Source: Pycnococcus provasolii (lineage: Eukaryota > Chlorophyta > Pseudoscourfieldiophyceae > Pseudoscourfieldiales > Pycnococcaceae). Taken from it: 64,000 nt of DNA. Location of the stretch: NCBI GenBank assembly GCA_938743325.2, contig OW568864.1, positions 930,001 to 994,000 of the forward strand. Direction: 5' to 3'. The position numbers were made by a program, and so were the translations under genes. Position 1 is the stretch's first letter. Each line of letters opens with the position of its first letter. A model generated the notes under the pieces. It was not told where the DNA came from, did no database searches, and worked only from the letters and a program-made list of their open reading frames with translations. Positions 9,071 to 18,477 of this stretch are shown piece by piece.

Positions 9071-10273
9071 ATGGACGACTACGCCCATGTCGAGGAACTC
9101 GAAGACCTCCCTGACGACCTCCCTGAGGAGGAGGAAATACATGACGGTGAGGTCATTAAGGCCTCAACTGCGAATGCAACCTCGGCCGCGGCGTCGACGT
9201 CCAAGGCGGAACCGGCGCCGGTGGCCAAGCCAGAGGCAGCACCAAAGGCTGAAGCCGCGCCTGCGGAGAAGCCAGCTGCGGAGAAAAAGCCGACGGAGGC
9301 CAAAGCCGCGCCTGCGGAGAAGAAGCCTGAGGCGACACCAAAGGCTGTAGCTGCGGCGTCGACGTCCAAGGCGGAACCGGCGCCGGTGGCCAAGCCAGCG
9401 GCAGCACCAGAGGCTGAAGCCGCGCCTGCTGAGAAGCCAGCTGCGGAGGCCAAGCCTGGAGCAGCAGCACCAGAAGAGAAAGCCACGGCCACAGCCACGG
9501 CGAAGCCTGCGCAGGCTGCTCGCACGCCGGCGCCTGCACCGGAGCCGGAGATTGAGGAGGCAAGCCAGCAAAGACCTGCTCGAGTAGAAACGGTGCAAGA
9601 CGTCGCCAACTCGCGCCGCACACCGGAAGGCATACCAACCCAACGGTGGAGCTACGGCAACAGGCGTGCACCAACGCTGCGTGGACTCGAACCTCTGCCG
9701 CCAAACGCAACACAAATGGAGCTAAAGGGCGCGCTTAAGCTCGCGCAGGCTGATGCTGTTCGCGCAATCGACTTGCTGCGCGAGGTGGAGGCGGAGCGGG
9801 ACTGGTTACTCGCACAGCTAGAGGCACGGGAGGATCAGAATGCAAAGCTCTGCGAAGACGTGGAAATGCTTCACGTGATGCTTGAGGACGCTTTGACGCC
9901 GCCGATGACCACAGATGGGTCGACGCAGACTAAGCACAAAGCTCCGTACGAGCGGGACTTGAGTGCCGATTTCGACCCGGTGGCAACTTCGTCGTACGTC
10001 GACGTGAGAGAGGGAGTGGCGTTGACGGAAGAGCAGGCGATGGCAATTCGGGAAGCGGATCCAACAAGGCCGGTTGCGCGCGTCTTGAAGAATGGAACCT
10101 CCGCTGAGCAGGCGTACTTCAACGAGATGTTCAAGTTGCGACGAGCTCTCGCTTCGCAGGGCAATCGCCTCGTTCCGCATCAGCGCTACGAGACATACAA
10201 AGGTTTTGGGTACAGCGGCCGCGGTGCTCGAACGAGCTGGGGACACAACCCAAGCAAACCAGCACCCCCGTGA
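9071..10273 (+). CDS. Ala/Lys/Pro/Glu-rich coiled-coil protein, unknown
   Basis: 400 residues from the ATG at 9071; the longer upstream frame was not used. The acidic N-terminus (EELEDLPDDLPEEEE) is followed by a low-complexity region (about 38-190). That region is built from AEPAPVAKP, EAAPAEKP and similar units, including a 165 bp DNA repeat (copies starting near 9191 and 9356). Residues about 217-275 form a coiled coil (LKGALKLAQADAVRAIDLLR). The C-terminal 110 residues are unique, ending in a Gly/Arg/Pro tail. No transmembrane or signal segment is visible. The Ala/Lys/Pro repeats resemble histone H1 tails or cytoskeletal linkers, but no function can be assigned. The stop is 46 bp from that of the next gene. 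Confidence 0.6.
   Translation: MDDYAHVEELEDLPDDLPEEEEIHDGEVIKASTANATSAAASTSKAEPAPVAKPEAAPKAEAAPAEKPAAEKKPTEAKAAPAEKKPEATPKAVAAASTSKAEPAPVAKPAAAPEAEAAPAEKPAAEAKPGAAAPEEKATATATAKPAQAARTPAPAPEPEIEEASQQRPARVETVQDVANSRRTPEGIPTQRWSYGNRRAPTLRGLEPLPPNATQMELKGALKLAQADAVRAIDLLREVEAERDWLLAQLEAREDQNAKLCEDVEMLHVMLEDALTPPMTTDGSTQTKHKAPYERDLSADFDPVATSSYVDVREGVALTEEQAMAIREADPTRPVARVLKNGTSAEQAYFNEMFKLRRALASQGNRLVPHQRYETYKGFGYSGRGARTSWGHNPSKPAPP
9191..9398 (+). repeat. Imperfect 165 bp in-frame coding repeat
   Basis: A roughly 42 bp core beginning gcgtcgacgtccaaggcgg at 9191 recurs at 9356, and the sequence between also repeats the ccaaaggctg/gaagccgcgcctg units. The period is a multiple of three, so the frame is kept. 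Confidence 0.75.
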
Positions 10274-10319
10274 TTGGCTGAAGTAAAGAAAAATATTTTA
10301 TAGCTTATTTAACTTTTTA

Positions 10320-11774
10320 TTACATTGCACGTGACCACGGCGACGCAAGCACGCGCTTGAGCGCGGAGTCAGCTGGCAGGAAGCACTGCGTAAAGTACTG
10401 CGACGGCGACACACCATCCCCTCCATCTGCGCGTGCACCGGCAAGTCCGCGCGTCTCGCAAATGAGGGTCACGCTGTCCGCGCCGCGCCGCGCACGTCGC
10501 GCTATGGCGCGTCGCGCGCCCGCCTCCGCCTCGCCACCAGCGCCCTTCGCAAGCGTGATGCTGGCAGCGTTTATGATACAGTCCAGGAACGACGGGTTGG
10601 CGGGAACGTGGTACAGAGCACTTCCGTTGTGCGCCGTGTGGTACACCAACACGCCGCCAGTCGCGCCGAGAGAGGCGCACTCGAGCTGAAGCTGCGGGTA
10701 GTGCGCGGGTGCCATTCCCGACATGGCTGTGCGCCCTTGCGGTCCGATGTCACTGTTCACGTAGAATCTACGCCCAGCCCCGGCATAGAACGGGCAGCGG
10801 CATTTCACCTCCAGCGGTAGCATTGCAACATGATCGACGTCGATATTTCCGAGTGCCTCCGCCGCCGCAGTGCGAATGGCATCGGCGGCAGGATCGCTGG
10901 GAATGCGCCTTCTTGCCTTCTTGCACGCTTCCGCATGCGCTTTGGACAGGACCGCCGCCGCCTCTCCTCCCGGTCCCACGCGAGTGTCCCAGCAGATGAC
11001 GCCGTCGGGGCTCGCGCCGAATCGCGCGGGTGGTGCGCCATCATTCTCCTGCGACACGACGGCAGCTCGCACGCGCTCTTGCGGAATCTCGAGCAGGCCC
11101 ACCTCGACAACGACTGCTTTCGGGCACATTTCGAGCACCGCGAGCAGCGCCGCCGGCTCCTGCGCCTTGCCCCAAAGGCACGCAACTTCGGGAGTTCCAA
11201 CAGCTGCCGCACGCACGCACTCGGCAAGCTGGTCGTCTGACAGACGTTGGTGTCCAACACGCGACGCGGATGTGCTCGGTCGTCTGTTTCCCCTGTGCGC
11301 GACGACGACTTGGTCGAGACGTGCTTTTAAGTTTGCAGAGACGCTATTTTTCAGTTCGTGTTGCACCTCAGCGTTTGCACGGACGAGCTCGTCCCGTTCG
11401 CTTTCGAGTCGTCCCGCCGCCGCCGCCACGCGTGGGAGGTGGACGAGTTTCTGCATGCCCGAGTTTGGTTCGTAGAATCCGAGCAGCGCGGGCATACGCG
11501 ACGTAGTCACGACCCCTCTTCTTGCGTGCACCCAAGCGTCAGTGGCTTGCCTGATGAGCGCCGGTGGTTGTGTCGTGTCATCGTCGTCTGGCATGGAGAT
11601 AAAGTTGGGGTGTTGTCTGAGGTTTTCGTGGGTGCGAGCGCGCCAGTAGACGTTAGGTACGTGTGTGCCATGGGCAGACGCTTGTTGCCTAAGGTTGCCC
11701 CCACCACCACCCCCACGTCGCCCACGGTGGTCCCCACCACGCCTGTGCTTATTCTTCTTATTGTCATCAGACAT
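10320..11774 (-). CDS. YqaJ/lambda-exonuclease-like PD-(D/E)XK nuclease
   Basis: 484 residues from an ATG. A basic Gly-rich N-terminus (1-30, RRGGDHRGRRGGGGGG) may bind nucleic acid. The nuclease core reads in the family order. It has WVHARRGVVTTSRM (81-94), GKAQEPAALL (202-211, catalytic Glu206), RFGASPDGVI (251-260, Asp257), LPLEVKCRCPFY (319-330, the ExK pair Glu322/Lys324) and AHYPQLQLECA (357-367, the conserved Gln pair). All metal-binding positions seem present. Relatives are phage and virus alkaline exonucleases that resect DNA for single-strand annealing; similar genes occur in eukaryotic genomes and large DNA viruses. Codon use and GC look like the neighbours and no mobile-element ends are seen. 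Nuclease activity is likely but the biological role is unknown. Confidence 0.75.
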   Translation of the reverse strand: MSDDNKKNKHRRGGDHRGRRGGGGGGNLRQQASAHGTHVPNVYWRARTHENLRQHPNFISMPDDDDTTQPPALIRQATDAWVHARRGVVTTSRMPALLGFYEPNSGMQKLVHLPRVAAAAGRLESERDELVRANAEVQHELKNSVSANLKARLDQVVVAHRGNRRPSTSASRVGHQRLSDDQLAECVRAAAVGTPEVACLWGKAQEPAALLAVLEMCPKAVVVEVGLLEIPQERVRAAVVSQENDGAPPARFGASPDGVICWDTRVGPGGEAAAVLSKAHAEACKKARRRIPSDPAADAIRTAAAEALGNIDVDHVAMLPLEVKCRCPFYAGAGRRFYVNSDIGPQGRTAMSGMAPAHYPQLQLECASLGATGGVLVYHTAHNGSALYHVPANPSFLDCIINAASITLAKGAGGEAEAGARRAIARRARRGADSVTLICETRGLAGARADGGDGVSPSQYFTQCFLPADSALKRVLASPWSRAM

Positions 11775-12055
11775 CAGACTATCAGATGCGGAAGATGTGA
11801 TTTGGTCGGCGGAAAAAGAAGAAATGTTCAGGGAGAGAGAGAAACCCCGAATCCACCTAGTTTAAAGACTTTTTTTCTTTCCCAACCCCTAATTTTAAAA
11901 ACAACACCGCGTTTGCCGTTGCCGTTTGGGGGGGAACCACTCATTTTCCTACCGGTAATATCAGTTCTCACCATTCAAATTCTTTGGTCTCCCCGCCCCC
12001 CTTTCAAGCCGCCTTTTTCATCATTGCAAGTTCAAGTGTGTGTTTCTTTGATTCT

Positions 12056-14164
12056 ATGGCGGCGCCTTCCTCCTCCAGTTCCAGTTCCAGTTCCATGCGT
12101 CGCTCTCCTCGTCTCTCCTCCTCTTCACATTCACACCTGATGGCAAACACTTGTAAGGTTAGGTTCTCTCACCACCACCACCACCACCACGTGACTGCTC
12201 GCCGTCCTCGTCATCGACCATTCCGCCTCCTGAAAGCCGCTAACCTCGACTCCGCTAACCTCTCGTCTGATGATAGAGACTCTTCTTCGCCTTCGAGATC
12301 TTCACAGACGAACGGAATGTCCTCACCTCCATCCACCTCCAGTCAAGACGAATGGATGGAGTGGGCGGACGCGAACGGTTTCAACGTAGACGCGTTCGGG
12401 GAATCCGTTGACGGGGACCTGCACTACGCGGACGTCGAGTGCCTCGTGCCGCCCGTGCTCAACCCGTTCGACGGAAATGAAGGGCCGTCGCAGCTCGACA
12501 CACTGTGGGAAAACGGTACCGGCTCGGACTGCGCCGTGCAGGAACCGCCGCTTCCCGTCGCGCCCGACGACGTCAACCGGTGGGTCGCATCCACGTCGTT
12601 AAAGTCCGAAACCAGCTACCCGTTCGGATCAACCGGACGAGGCATCTTCTGCAGTCGAACGCTCAACCTGCGAAGCATCAAGGTGCTTGGATATGACATG
12701 GACTACACGCTCGTGCACTACGACGTAGACCAGTGGGAAGGACGCGCGTACGACTACGCCAAGGAGCAGCTGCGCAAAACCGGGTGCCCCGTCGAGGGAC
12801 TCAGCTTCGACAGCGAGATGGTCATCCGAGGACTCGTCGTCGACAAGAAGCTCGGAAACCTCGTGAAGCCTGATCGATTCGGTATGGTGAAGCGCTCGTC
12901 TCACGGAACGCGCATGATGTCCACGGCGGAGTGCCGCCAGACGTACGGACGAGAGAGCGTGGATCTCAGCGACAACCGGTGGGTGTTCCTCAACACGCTC
13001 TTCAGCGTCAGCGAAGCGACGCTGTACGCGCAGATGGTCGACCGCCTCGACAGCGAGGAGGACGGGTCCGGCGGATGGTGGGGACACGACATCAAGTGCT
13101 ACGAAAGCCTCTGGCGCACTGTCAGCAAGGCGCTGTTCTACACGCACGTCGAGGGCGAGCTGAAGGCTGAGATCATCCGCGACCCTGCGAAGTTTGTGGA
13201 GGTGGACCCGCAGAATGCTCTCGCGCTGCTTGACCAGAAGCGCGCGGGCAAGAAGCTTCTGCTGATCACGAACAGCGACTACGTGTACACGCAGCGCATC
13301 ATGGAGTACGCGTACGATCCCTACCTTCCCGGCGACATGACATGGCGCGACCTCTTCGACGTCACCGTCGTCAGCAGCGCGAAGCCAAACTTCTTCGCCA
13401 ACAGCCGCAATCTCGTCTACGAGGTGGCAACCGAGGATGGCCTTCTCCGACCGACGATGCGATACGAGCAGGGCGGCGTGTTCGCCGGAGGCTCCGCGCG
13501 GATGATCGAGGAGTCGCTCGGCGTTTCGGGCGACCAGATTCTGTACGTTGGCGATCACATCTACACGGACGTGAGCGTGGCGAAGGTGAACCTTCAGTGG
13601 CGCACGTGCCTGGTTGTGCGCGAGCTCGAGCGCGAGGTGGAGGCGCTCGAGAAGATGGCGCCACTGCGCGTCGCGTTGAAGCGCTACATGAATGAAAAGG
13701 AGCGCGTGAGCGATGCCTTCAACTCGATGCGCCTGGAGCTGACGCGGCGTATGACGACGGAAATGTGGGATCGCGACGGCGAGATTCTCGGGCCTTCGGA
13801 CTTGCCTGAGCTGCATGACGTGCCCGAGACGGAACTTCGCGAGGGGCTTGTGAAGATGATGGCATACATGGAGGCTCTCGACGCGGTGATCTCTAAGATG
13901 CTTGGACGTGACGGAAGCCTGTTCAACACAAGGTGGGGGTACATCAGCCTCGCGGGATTGAATGACAAGAGCCATCTGACACGACAGGTGGAGAAGTATG
14001 CGGACATTTACACGAGCCGCGTTTCCAACTTCCTGCACTACACGCCCTTCATGTATTTCCGCTCACCCAGTCAGTCGCTGGCACACGACCGAAAGCGCTG
14101 GTCTGGCCAAAGTCGCAGTGACATGAGAGCAACGGTGGCAAATACACCGGGTGAGTTGATTTAA
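12056..14164 (+). CDS. HAD-superfamily 5'-nucleotidase (NT5DC/IG-type), probably plastid-targeted
   Basis: 702 residues from the ATG at 12056. The N-terminal 100 residues are rich in Ser, Arg and His, including a seven-His run (about 12173-12193), and look like a plastid or mitochondrial leader. The catalytic domain starts near residue 205 with LGYDMDYTLVHY, the HAD motif I with the nucleophile Asp and the acid/base Asp. Further family blocks are LLLITNSDY (motif II), the AKPNFF region (motif III) and QILYVGDHIYTDV near 497 (motif IV). The overall layout and length match the cytosolic purine 5'-nucleotidase/NT5DC family, which dephosphorylates nucleoside monophosphates. The substrate here is not known. 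The divergent gap to the YqaJ-like gene is about 280 bp. Confidence 0.85.
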   Translation: MAAPSSSSSSSSSMRRSPRLSSSSHSHLMANTCKVRFSHHHHHHHVTARRPRHRPFRLLKAANLDSANLSSDDRDSSSPSRSSQTNGMSSPPSTSSQDEWMEWADANGFNVDAFGESVDGDLHYADVECLVPPVLNPFDGNEGPSQLDTLWENGTGSDCAVQEPPLPVAPDDVNRWVASTSLKSETSYPFGSTGRGIFCSRTLNLRSIKVLGYDMDYTLVHYDVDQWEGRAYDYAKEQLRKTGCPVEGLSFDSEMVIRGLVVDKKLGNLVKPDRFGMVKRSSHGTRMMSTAECRQTYGRESVDLSDNRWVFLNTLFSVSEATLYAQMVDRLDSEEDGSGGWWGHDIKCYESLWRTVSKALFYTHVEGELKAEIIRDPAKFVEVDPQNALALLDQKRAGKKLLLITNSDYVYTQRIMEYAYDPYLPGDMTWRDLFDVTVVSSAKPNFFANSRNLVYEVATEDGLLRPTMRYEQGGVFAGGSARMIEESLGVSGDQILYVGDHIYTDVSVAKVNLQWRTCLVVRELEREVEALEKMAPLRVALKRYMNEKERVSDAFNSMRLELTRRMTTEMWDRDGEILGPSDLPELHDVPETELREGLVKMMAYMEALDAVISKMLGRDGSLFNTRWGYISLAGLNDKSHLTRQVEKYADIYTSRVSNFLHYTPFMYFRSPSQSLAHDRKRWSGQSRSDMRATVANTPGELI

Positions 14165-14232
14165 TTTGATGACAAAAGTAAACTCAAAAGCAAAAATTGT
14201 CCACTTCTTTTTACTATCTATCCGTTTTTGGT

Positions 14233-14706
14233 TTAGTAGTTGTAGGAAAATGGAGCGATATTGCCTAAACCGTCGTTGTATTCTTCGGCCAACAACTGCT
14301 CATATTCCGCATCTTCGAACAATGGATCAACATTCCGATGTGCGTTCGGAAGGAATGTGCTGGCGAGCGTGCCGTGAAGAAGCGCCATTCCCCACAGCTG
14401 GATTGTCGTCAGAGGGTTGAATGGTATGAGTGTGAACGGAGTGGGTGGAACGACTTGAAGTAAGCTTCGTCCACGTGGTGCTTGGTCTTGGTTTTGGTTT
14501 TGCTTGAAGACACAGCAAAACAAATAGAGGTTGAGTGCGCATGAAATTAGTAAGTTGACAGTTATCACCGCAACCAAACCCCATCGCCGACTTTGTTCTA
14601 CTTCTTCTGCCGTAGCCATGTTATTGTCGTTTTCGTCGTCGTCGTGGTCGAGCAACGGTTCCTTCACGGCGACGCACGCGTGTTCCTTTTTGGCAACCAT
14701 TGCCAT
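14233..14706 (-). CDS. Small membrane protein, unknown
   Basis: 157 residues from an ATG. A charged N-terminus (residues 1-40, KEPLLDHDDDENDN) precedes one clear transmembrane helix, WGLVAVITVNLLISCALNLY (about 42-61), ending in CCVF. A weaker hydrophobic stretch lies at about 90-115 (FTLIPFNPLTTIQLWGMALL). The tail is acidic with Tyr and Asn. EPLL near the N-terminus resembles an acidic dileucine sorting signal, which would fit an endosomal or vacuolar membrane protein. No family is recognised. Convergent with the nucleotidase, 68 bp between stops. Confidence 0.5.
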   Translation of the reverse strand: MAMVAKKEHACVAVKEPLLDHDDDENDNNMATAEEVEQSRRWGLVAVITVNLLISCALNLYLFCCVFKQNQNQDQAPRGRSLLQVVPPTPFTLIPFNPLTTIQLWGMALLHGTLASTFLPNAHRNVDPLFEDAEYEQLLAEEYNDGLGNIAPFSYNY

Positions 14707-15325
14707 CGATCACTCCAAAGCAAATCGAGAATTCAGAATTGGTAACAAGTGCCCAGGCTGCTGATGGCAATCAACAAACAAGAGGGTCTGGTCCCTACCT
14801 ACTTACTACCCTTCAAACAAACGGCTTACGTGCCGCTAACAACAATTGAGTCGCCCAAACGAAACGAAACGAAACGAAACGAAACGAAACCATTCGTCAT
14901 TGTAAGCAACAGAAACAGAACCAGCATGTTCATGCGACATAAACATGCGAGCTGTGACAGATTAGATTATTGGCAAGAAAACGACCAGAATGACAAGCGG
15001 GGAAACCGAGGGAGGGGAACAGGGGGTCAAAAACAAAAACAAAACCTCCTCAAATTCTCGAACACACCGGGGCAAATAGTCCAGACGGGGGGGTCAAATT
15101 CTCGAACACAGCGGGGAAAATAGGCCATCCATCTTTCTGCGGCTGAAATCGTCCGTCTCCCTCCTGATGAACACCTGAGAAGGTTCGGCTTCGGCTCTTT
15201 TTTGTCACGGAATTTCCAAACCTCGTCGCCATCACCACTCGCACTCGCACCCTTTCATTCTTCATTCTTCATTCTGCATTCTGCATTCTTCCATTCTGCA
15301 TTCTGCATTCTTCATTTCAAGAGTC
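14707..15325. promoter_or_regulatory. 619 bp divergent gap with simple repeats
   Basis: It separates the small membrane protein (minus) and the lipocalin (plus). A (GAAAC)n tract lies at 14857-14890 and a cattct-type tandem repeat at about 15254-15317 directly before the lipocalin ATG. Between them, caaattctcgaacaca occurs twice (about 15051 and 15095). No gene is seen. Confidence 0.6.
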
Positions 15326-16078
15326 ATGTCTCCTCCTCTTAGCTTTAGGCTCCCTGGTTTTAGTGGTTTCTCTCTTTTTATGATGGTCGTATCTATGCCT
15401 TTCTTTGGCTTGGGGGGGTCGTCGCAGCCTTTCTTTGCAAAGGCGCAATCGGATAATGCCGGGTCGGCAGCGGCGTGCCCACCACCGCTGGTTAAGCCTG
15501 TCGAGCCTTTCGACCTCGCGAGTTACCTCGGTGAATGGTACGTTCAGGCACAGGCGCCCAACTCGTACCAACCCGTCAACACGCTCTACTGCGTGAAAGC
15601 CACGTACAGCTTGGAGGATGGAGCGACGACGCCTCAACGCATAAGCGTAAACAATCAGGCACGCACAGGATCCGTCACTGGTCCGACGCGTGGAGGCCTT
15701 CCAGGCAACAACGATGCTTTCCTTCAGGCGATCGTGCGCGGCAACAACAAAGGAGAACTCGCCGTCGGACCTCGCTTCCTGCCAGACTTTCTCAAGGGTC
15801 CGTATTGGATCGTGCACTACGACAGTGACGCTGGCGAGGCGATCATCACGGGAGGTGCGCCGACGCAAACTGGCGAAAATGGCCTTTGCAAGGGTGCTCG
15901 TGGCTCCTTCTTCAATCCAAACGGAAACGGGGAAGGCTTGTGGGTGTTCACGCGTGAGGCTATGCCTTCGGAGGATCGCGTGAGTGCGCTGACTGGCAAA
16001 GTGCGCGAGTTGGGATTGGACCCGAGCGTGCTCGTGCGCGTTCCTCAGGACGGCTGTGGCACGTTTGAAACGGACTGA
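15326..16078 (+). CDS. Secreted or lumenal lipocalin
   Basis: 250 residues from an ATG. A hydrophobic N-terminal segment (about 12-40, SGFSLFMMVVSMPFFGLGG) with an AKA-type cleavage region looks like a signal or lumenal transit peptide. The mature part opens with the lipocalin signature: FDLASYLGEWYVQAQAPNSY contains the G-x-W motif. It continues with YCVKATYSL, GELAVGPRF and the second signature YWIVHYDSDAGEAIITGG (the YxVxxYxxxY/E-like strand). Cys in TLYCVKA and near the C-terminus (DGCGTFE) may form the usual disulphide. Relatives include ApoD/Blc-type and plastid lipocalins that bind lipids or protect against peroxidised lipids. The ligand is unknown. Confidence 0.85.
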   Translation: MSPPLSFRLPGFSGFSLFMMVVSMPFFGLGGSSQPFFAKAQSDNAGSAAACPPPLVKPVEPFDLASYLGEWYVQAQAPNSYQPVNTLYCVKATYSLEDGATTPQRISVNNQARTGSVTGPTRGGLPGNNDAFLQAIVRGNNKGELAVGPRFLPDFLKGPYWIVHYDSDAGEAIITGGAPTQTGENGLCKGARGSFFNPNGNGEGLWVFTREAMPSEDRVSALTGKVRELGLDPSVLVRVPQDGCGTFETD

Positions 16079-16298
16079 ACGACTCACAGTCACAAGAGCG
16101 TTTTTTTTTCGCTTTCAAGATAGCTTTTCCTCTTTCCGTGTAGTTGGTAGCAGTGTAGCACACAAAATCATTTCCCACAATTCCACAAAAAGTTCGCCTC
16201 GCGTAGTCGTGCTCACACACATTCCGTGTTTCGGGAAGGGGAACGAGAAATTCGGGGATTTGCCAAAACAATTTCATTTTTTTTTGTGTCGCGCCGCG

Positions 16299-18422
16299 AT
16301 GCCTGTCACGCCGCCGCCACAGTGGTGGCCGCCGCCGTCACCGTCAGCAGAAGCGGCCCAGTCGTCGGCGTCACCCGATGAAAACCTTCCCGTTCGGTAC
16401 GACCCGTGCGCGCTCTCGCCGCGCAGATACCGCGCGTTCGCGACGCGCGCTATTGCAAAAGGAGACACCGTCGTCACAGAACACGCACTCGCCGCCATCA
16501 TTCTCAAAAGTCAATACCACAACCAAAAAGGGTGCGCGTTCTGCCTAGCTGCACTCCCCTCGTCGTCGTCGTCGTCGTACGTGATGTGCGCGGAATGCTC
16601 GAATGTTTACTACTGCTCAACCAAGTGTCGTGAACAACACGCAGGCACTCATACGCTCACTTGCGCCGACTCCACCGACTCCTCCGACCCTACTCGCGCA
16701 TTCCACGACGCTTCAGCAAGCCACGATCCAATCGCTCTCGCTGCAGAGTGCCTTGCAGCTGCTCTTGCGAACAGCGGTGGTGGTGGTCAGCAAGCCTCTC
16801 AGCTATCCAACCTTCAACCATGGCAACCTTGGCCAGACGTCTCCGCCCAGCGCGCCAACACAAAAAAAAGGCGAAGGAGAGCTGCAGAGCGCTTATGGGA
16901 CGCACTCGAGGAAAGCTACGCTAGCTTACGCTTTGCATTGAATTATGCGAAAAATGTGCCGCTTGCAGCCTTGCCAGAAGACGCACGGACGTTCGCGTGC
17001 GCCGTCTTGGCTTGTGAGGCGAATGCCATTCCTGTTTTATCGAGGGCTACATCGTCAGCAAGTGCGTCGGCAAATGACACCACCGTCGCAAAGGCAAAGG
17101 CTATGGGAATTCCGGACTCTGCGCGTCGTGCGCGTGCTTTGGTCGCGCTGGCCGAACGTAAAAATAATGACGACAGAACGATCGGAACTTGCTGCGTCGA
17201 GGCCATGGCTGTGTTCCCAACCATCGGCAGAGCGAGCCACTCGTGTGTTCCCAACGTCCAGCTGGAGGCACATGCTGGTGCAGCGCCAGGTCAGCCGCCG
17301 TACGCCGCTCTTGTGGCGCTTCGTGATATTGTGGAGGGAGAAGAGCTCACGTTGAATTATTCCACGATTGCTGGGTCAGATGCGGAATCACGGCAAGCTG
17401 ACGTTCGCAGTCGTTTCTTTCGCTGCGCCAACGACGACGGCGGCGGTGACATGAATCACCCAATGTGGACATGCACCTGCGCACGATGTGCCTTTGATGC
17501 ATTCGGCGTCGAAGCTGAAGCTGCCGTCGACATTCCCTTCGCCCTGGCACTGCAAGAGGAGGCACGCTACGCCGATAGCGAGGCTGTACTCGATGCTTGG
17601 CTCGCCGTGCATCGTGGGAGCAGCAAACCGCGTGATACGCTAATCGCCGAGCATGCTCTTGGTGTATGCAAGCTGCTGCAGGGTCTATGGGATGATGCAC
17701 ATTCGACATGGCGCGACGCTTCGAAGCGTTACCCCGATCACGTGAATCCCAACATAGACAAGCAACTACGAAAGGACGTCGCCTTTTCCTACTGGCTGCA
17801 ATCTGGTGATTCCTCCGAACAATTGCCATACCGACGTGTGCCTGTGCCCATACAGCCAGGATCGCTTGCACCTCCGGATGTGTTCTGTACCATACGACCT
17901 GCGCTCACGTCGGAAGAGTGCACGCGAATCATTGACCTGGCCGAGGCGCGTGCAGCGCAGGGGAATGGATGGACAACCGCGCGTCACTACAGCGTACCCA
18001 CCACAGACTTACCGCTGGATTCCATTCCAGAGGCTCTTTCGATTTTCAATGCAGCCATGAAGCGGTCGATAAATGCGATGTTGCTTGAACAGTTCCCGCA
18101 GCTTGTGAATGGCCGCACGCGCGTGGCGGTTCACGACGCGTTCGTTGTGAGGTACGATGAGCACCGCAACGCGCTGCCGGAGCACACTGATGAGAGCGAA
18201 GTCAGTCTAACGATTGCGCTGAACGATGCCGCGGAGGGTGGGGGCACGTACTTCCCATCAACCGCTTCCACGGTACCATTCGATGGCACTGTTGTTAGGC
18301 CAGATGTTGGACACGTGGTTTCGTTCGCCGGTGGAACGACGAGGCACGCAGGTGAGCCAGTGTCGCGCGGCGTTAGGTACATTATCGCAGCATTTCTGTA
18401 CTTTTCAAAGAATTTAGTCTAA
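16299..18422 (+). CDS. SET-MYND (SMYD-like) protein fused to a 2OG-Fe(II) dioxygenase
   Basis: 707 residues from the ATG at 16299. N-terminal part: an N-SET stretch RYRAFATRAIAKGDTVVTEH (about 44-63), then a MYND zinc finger from about 80 to 123 (CAFC, CAEC, YYCSTKCREQH, HTLTC). The catalytic SET segment has RASHSCVPN near 311 and EELTLNYS near 348, and the post-SET Cys cluster is CTCARC near 391. Residues about 420-525 are helical and TPR-like. C-terminal part (about 528-707): a prolyl-4-hydroxylase-type double-stranded beta-helix with LPEHTDES (the HxD iron ligands near 626), RHAGEPV (distal His near 683) and RGVRYI (2-oxoglutarate-binding Arg). The reactions inferred are protein-lysine methylation and Fe(II)-dependent hydroxylation in one chain. 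The frame is continuous across the joint. Confidence 0.85.
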   Translation: MPVTPPPQWWPPPSPSAEAAQSSASPDENLPVRYDPCALSPRRYRAFATRAIAKGDTVVTEHALAAIILKSQYHNQKGCAFCLAALPSSSSSSYVMCAECSNVYYCSTKCREQHAGTHTLTCADSTDSSDPTRAFHDASASHDPIALAAECLAAALANSGGGGQQASQLSNLQPWQPWPDVSAQRANTKKRRRRAAERLWDALEESYASLRFALNYAKNVPLAALPEDARTFACAVLACEANAIPVLSRATSSASASANDTTVAKAKAMGIPDSARRARALVALAERKNNDDRTIGTCCVEAMAVFPTIGRASHSCVPNVQLEAHAGAAPGQPPYAALVALRDIVEGEELTLNYSTIAGSDAESRQADVRSRFFRCANDDGGGDMNHPMWTCTCARCAFDAFGVEAEAAVDIPFALALQEEARYADSEAVLDAWLAVHRGSSKPRDTLIAEHALGVCKLLQGLWDDAHSTWRDASKRYPDHVNPNIDKQLRKDVAFSYWLQSGDSSEQLPYRRVPVPIQPGSLAPPDVFCTIRPALTSEECTRIIDLAEARAAQGNGWTTARHYSVPTTDLPLDSIPEALSIFNAAMKRSINAMLLEQFPQLVNGRTRVAVHDAFVVRYDEHRNALPEHTDESEVSLTIALNDAAEGGGTYFPSTASTVPFDGTVVRPDVGHVVSFAGGTTRHAGEPVSRGVRYIIAAFLYFSKNLV

Positions 18423-18477
18423 GTCTTACAATCAATTTGTTATGTGTGCAACGTCACACGCCGTCGCTCTTGTTTAT

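Noticed and set aside
10320-11774. YqaJ-like gene as part of a mobile or virus-derived element
   Set aside because: No terminal repeats, integrase, capsid or polymerase genes lie near it; neighbours are single host genes, so only a single-gene origin can be discussed.
12629-14038. 469-residue minus-strand frame opposite the nucleotidase
   Set aside because: The plus strand holds all HAD motifs; the minus frame is Val/Arg/His-rich antisense without a domain.
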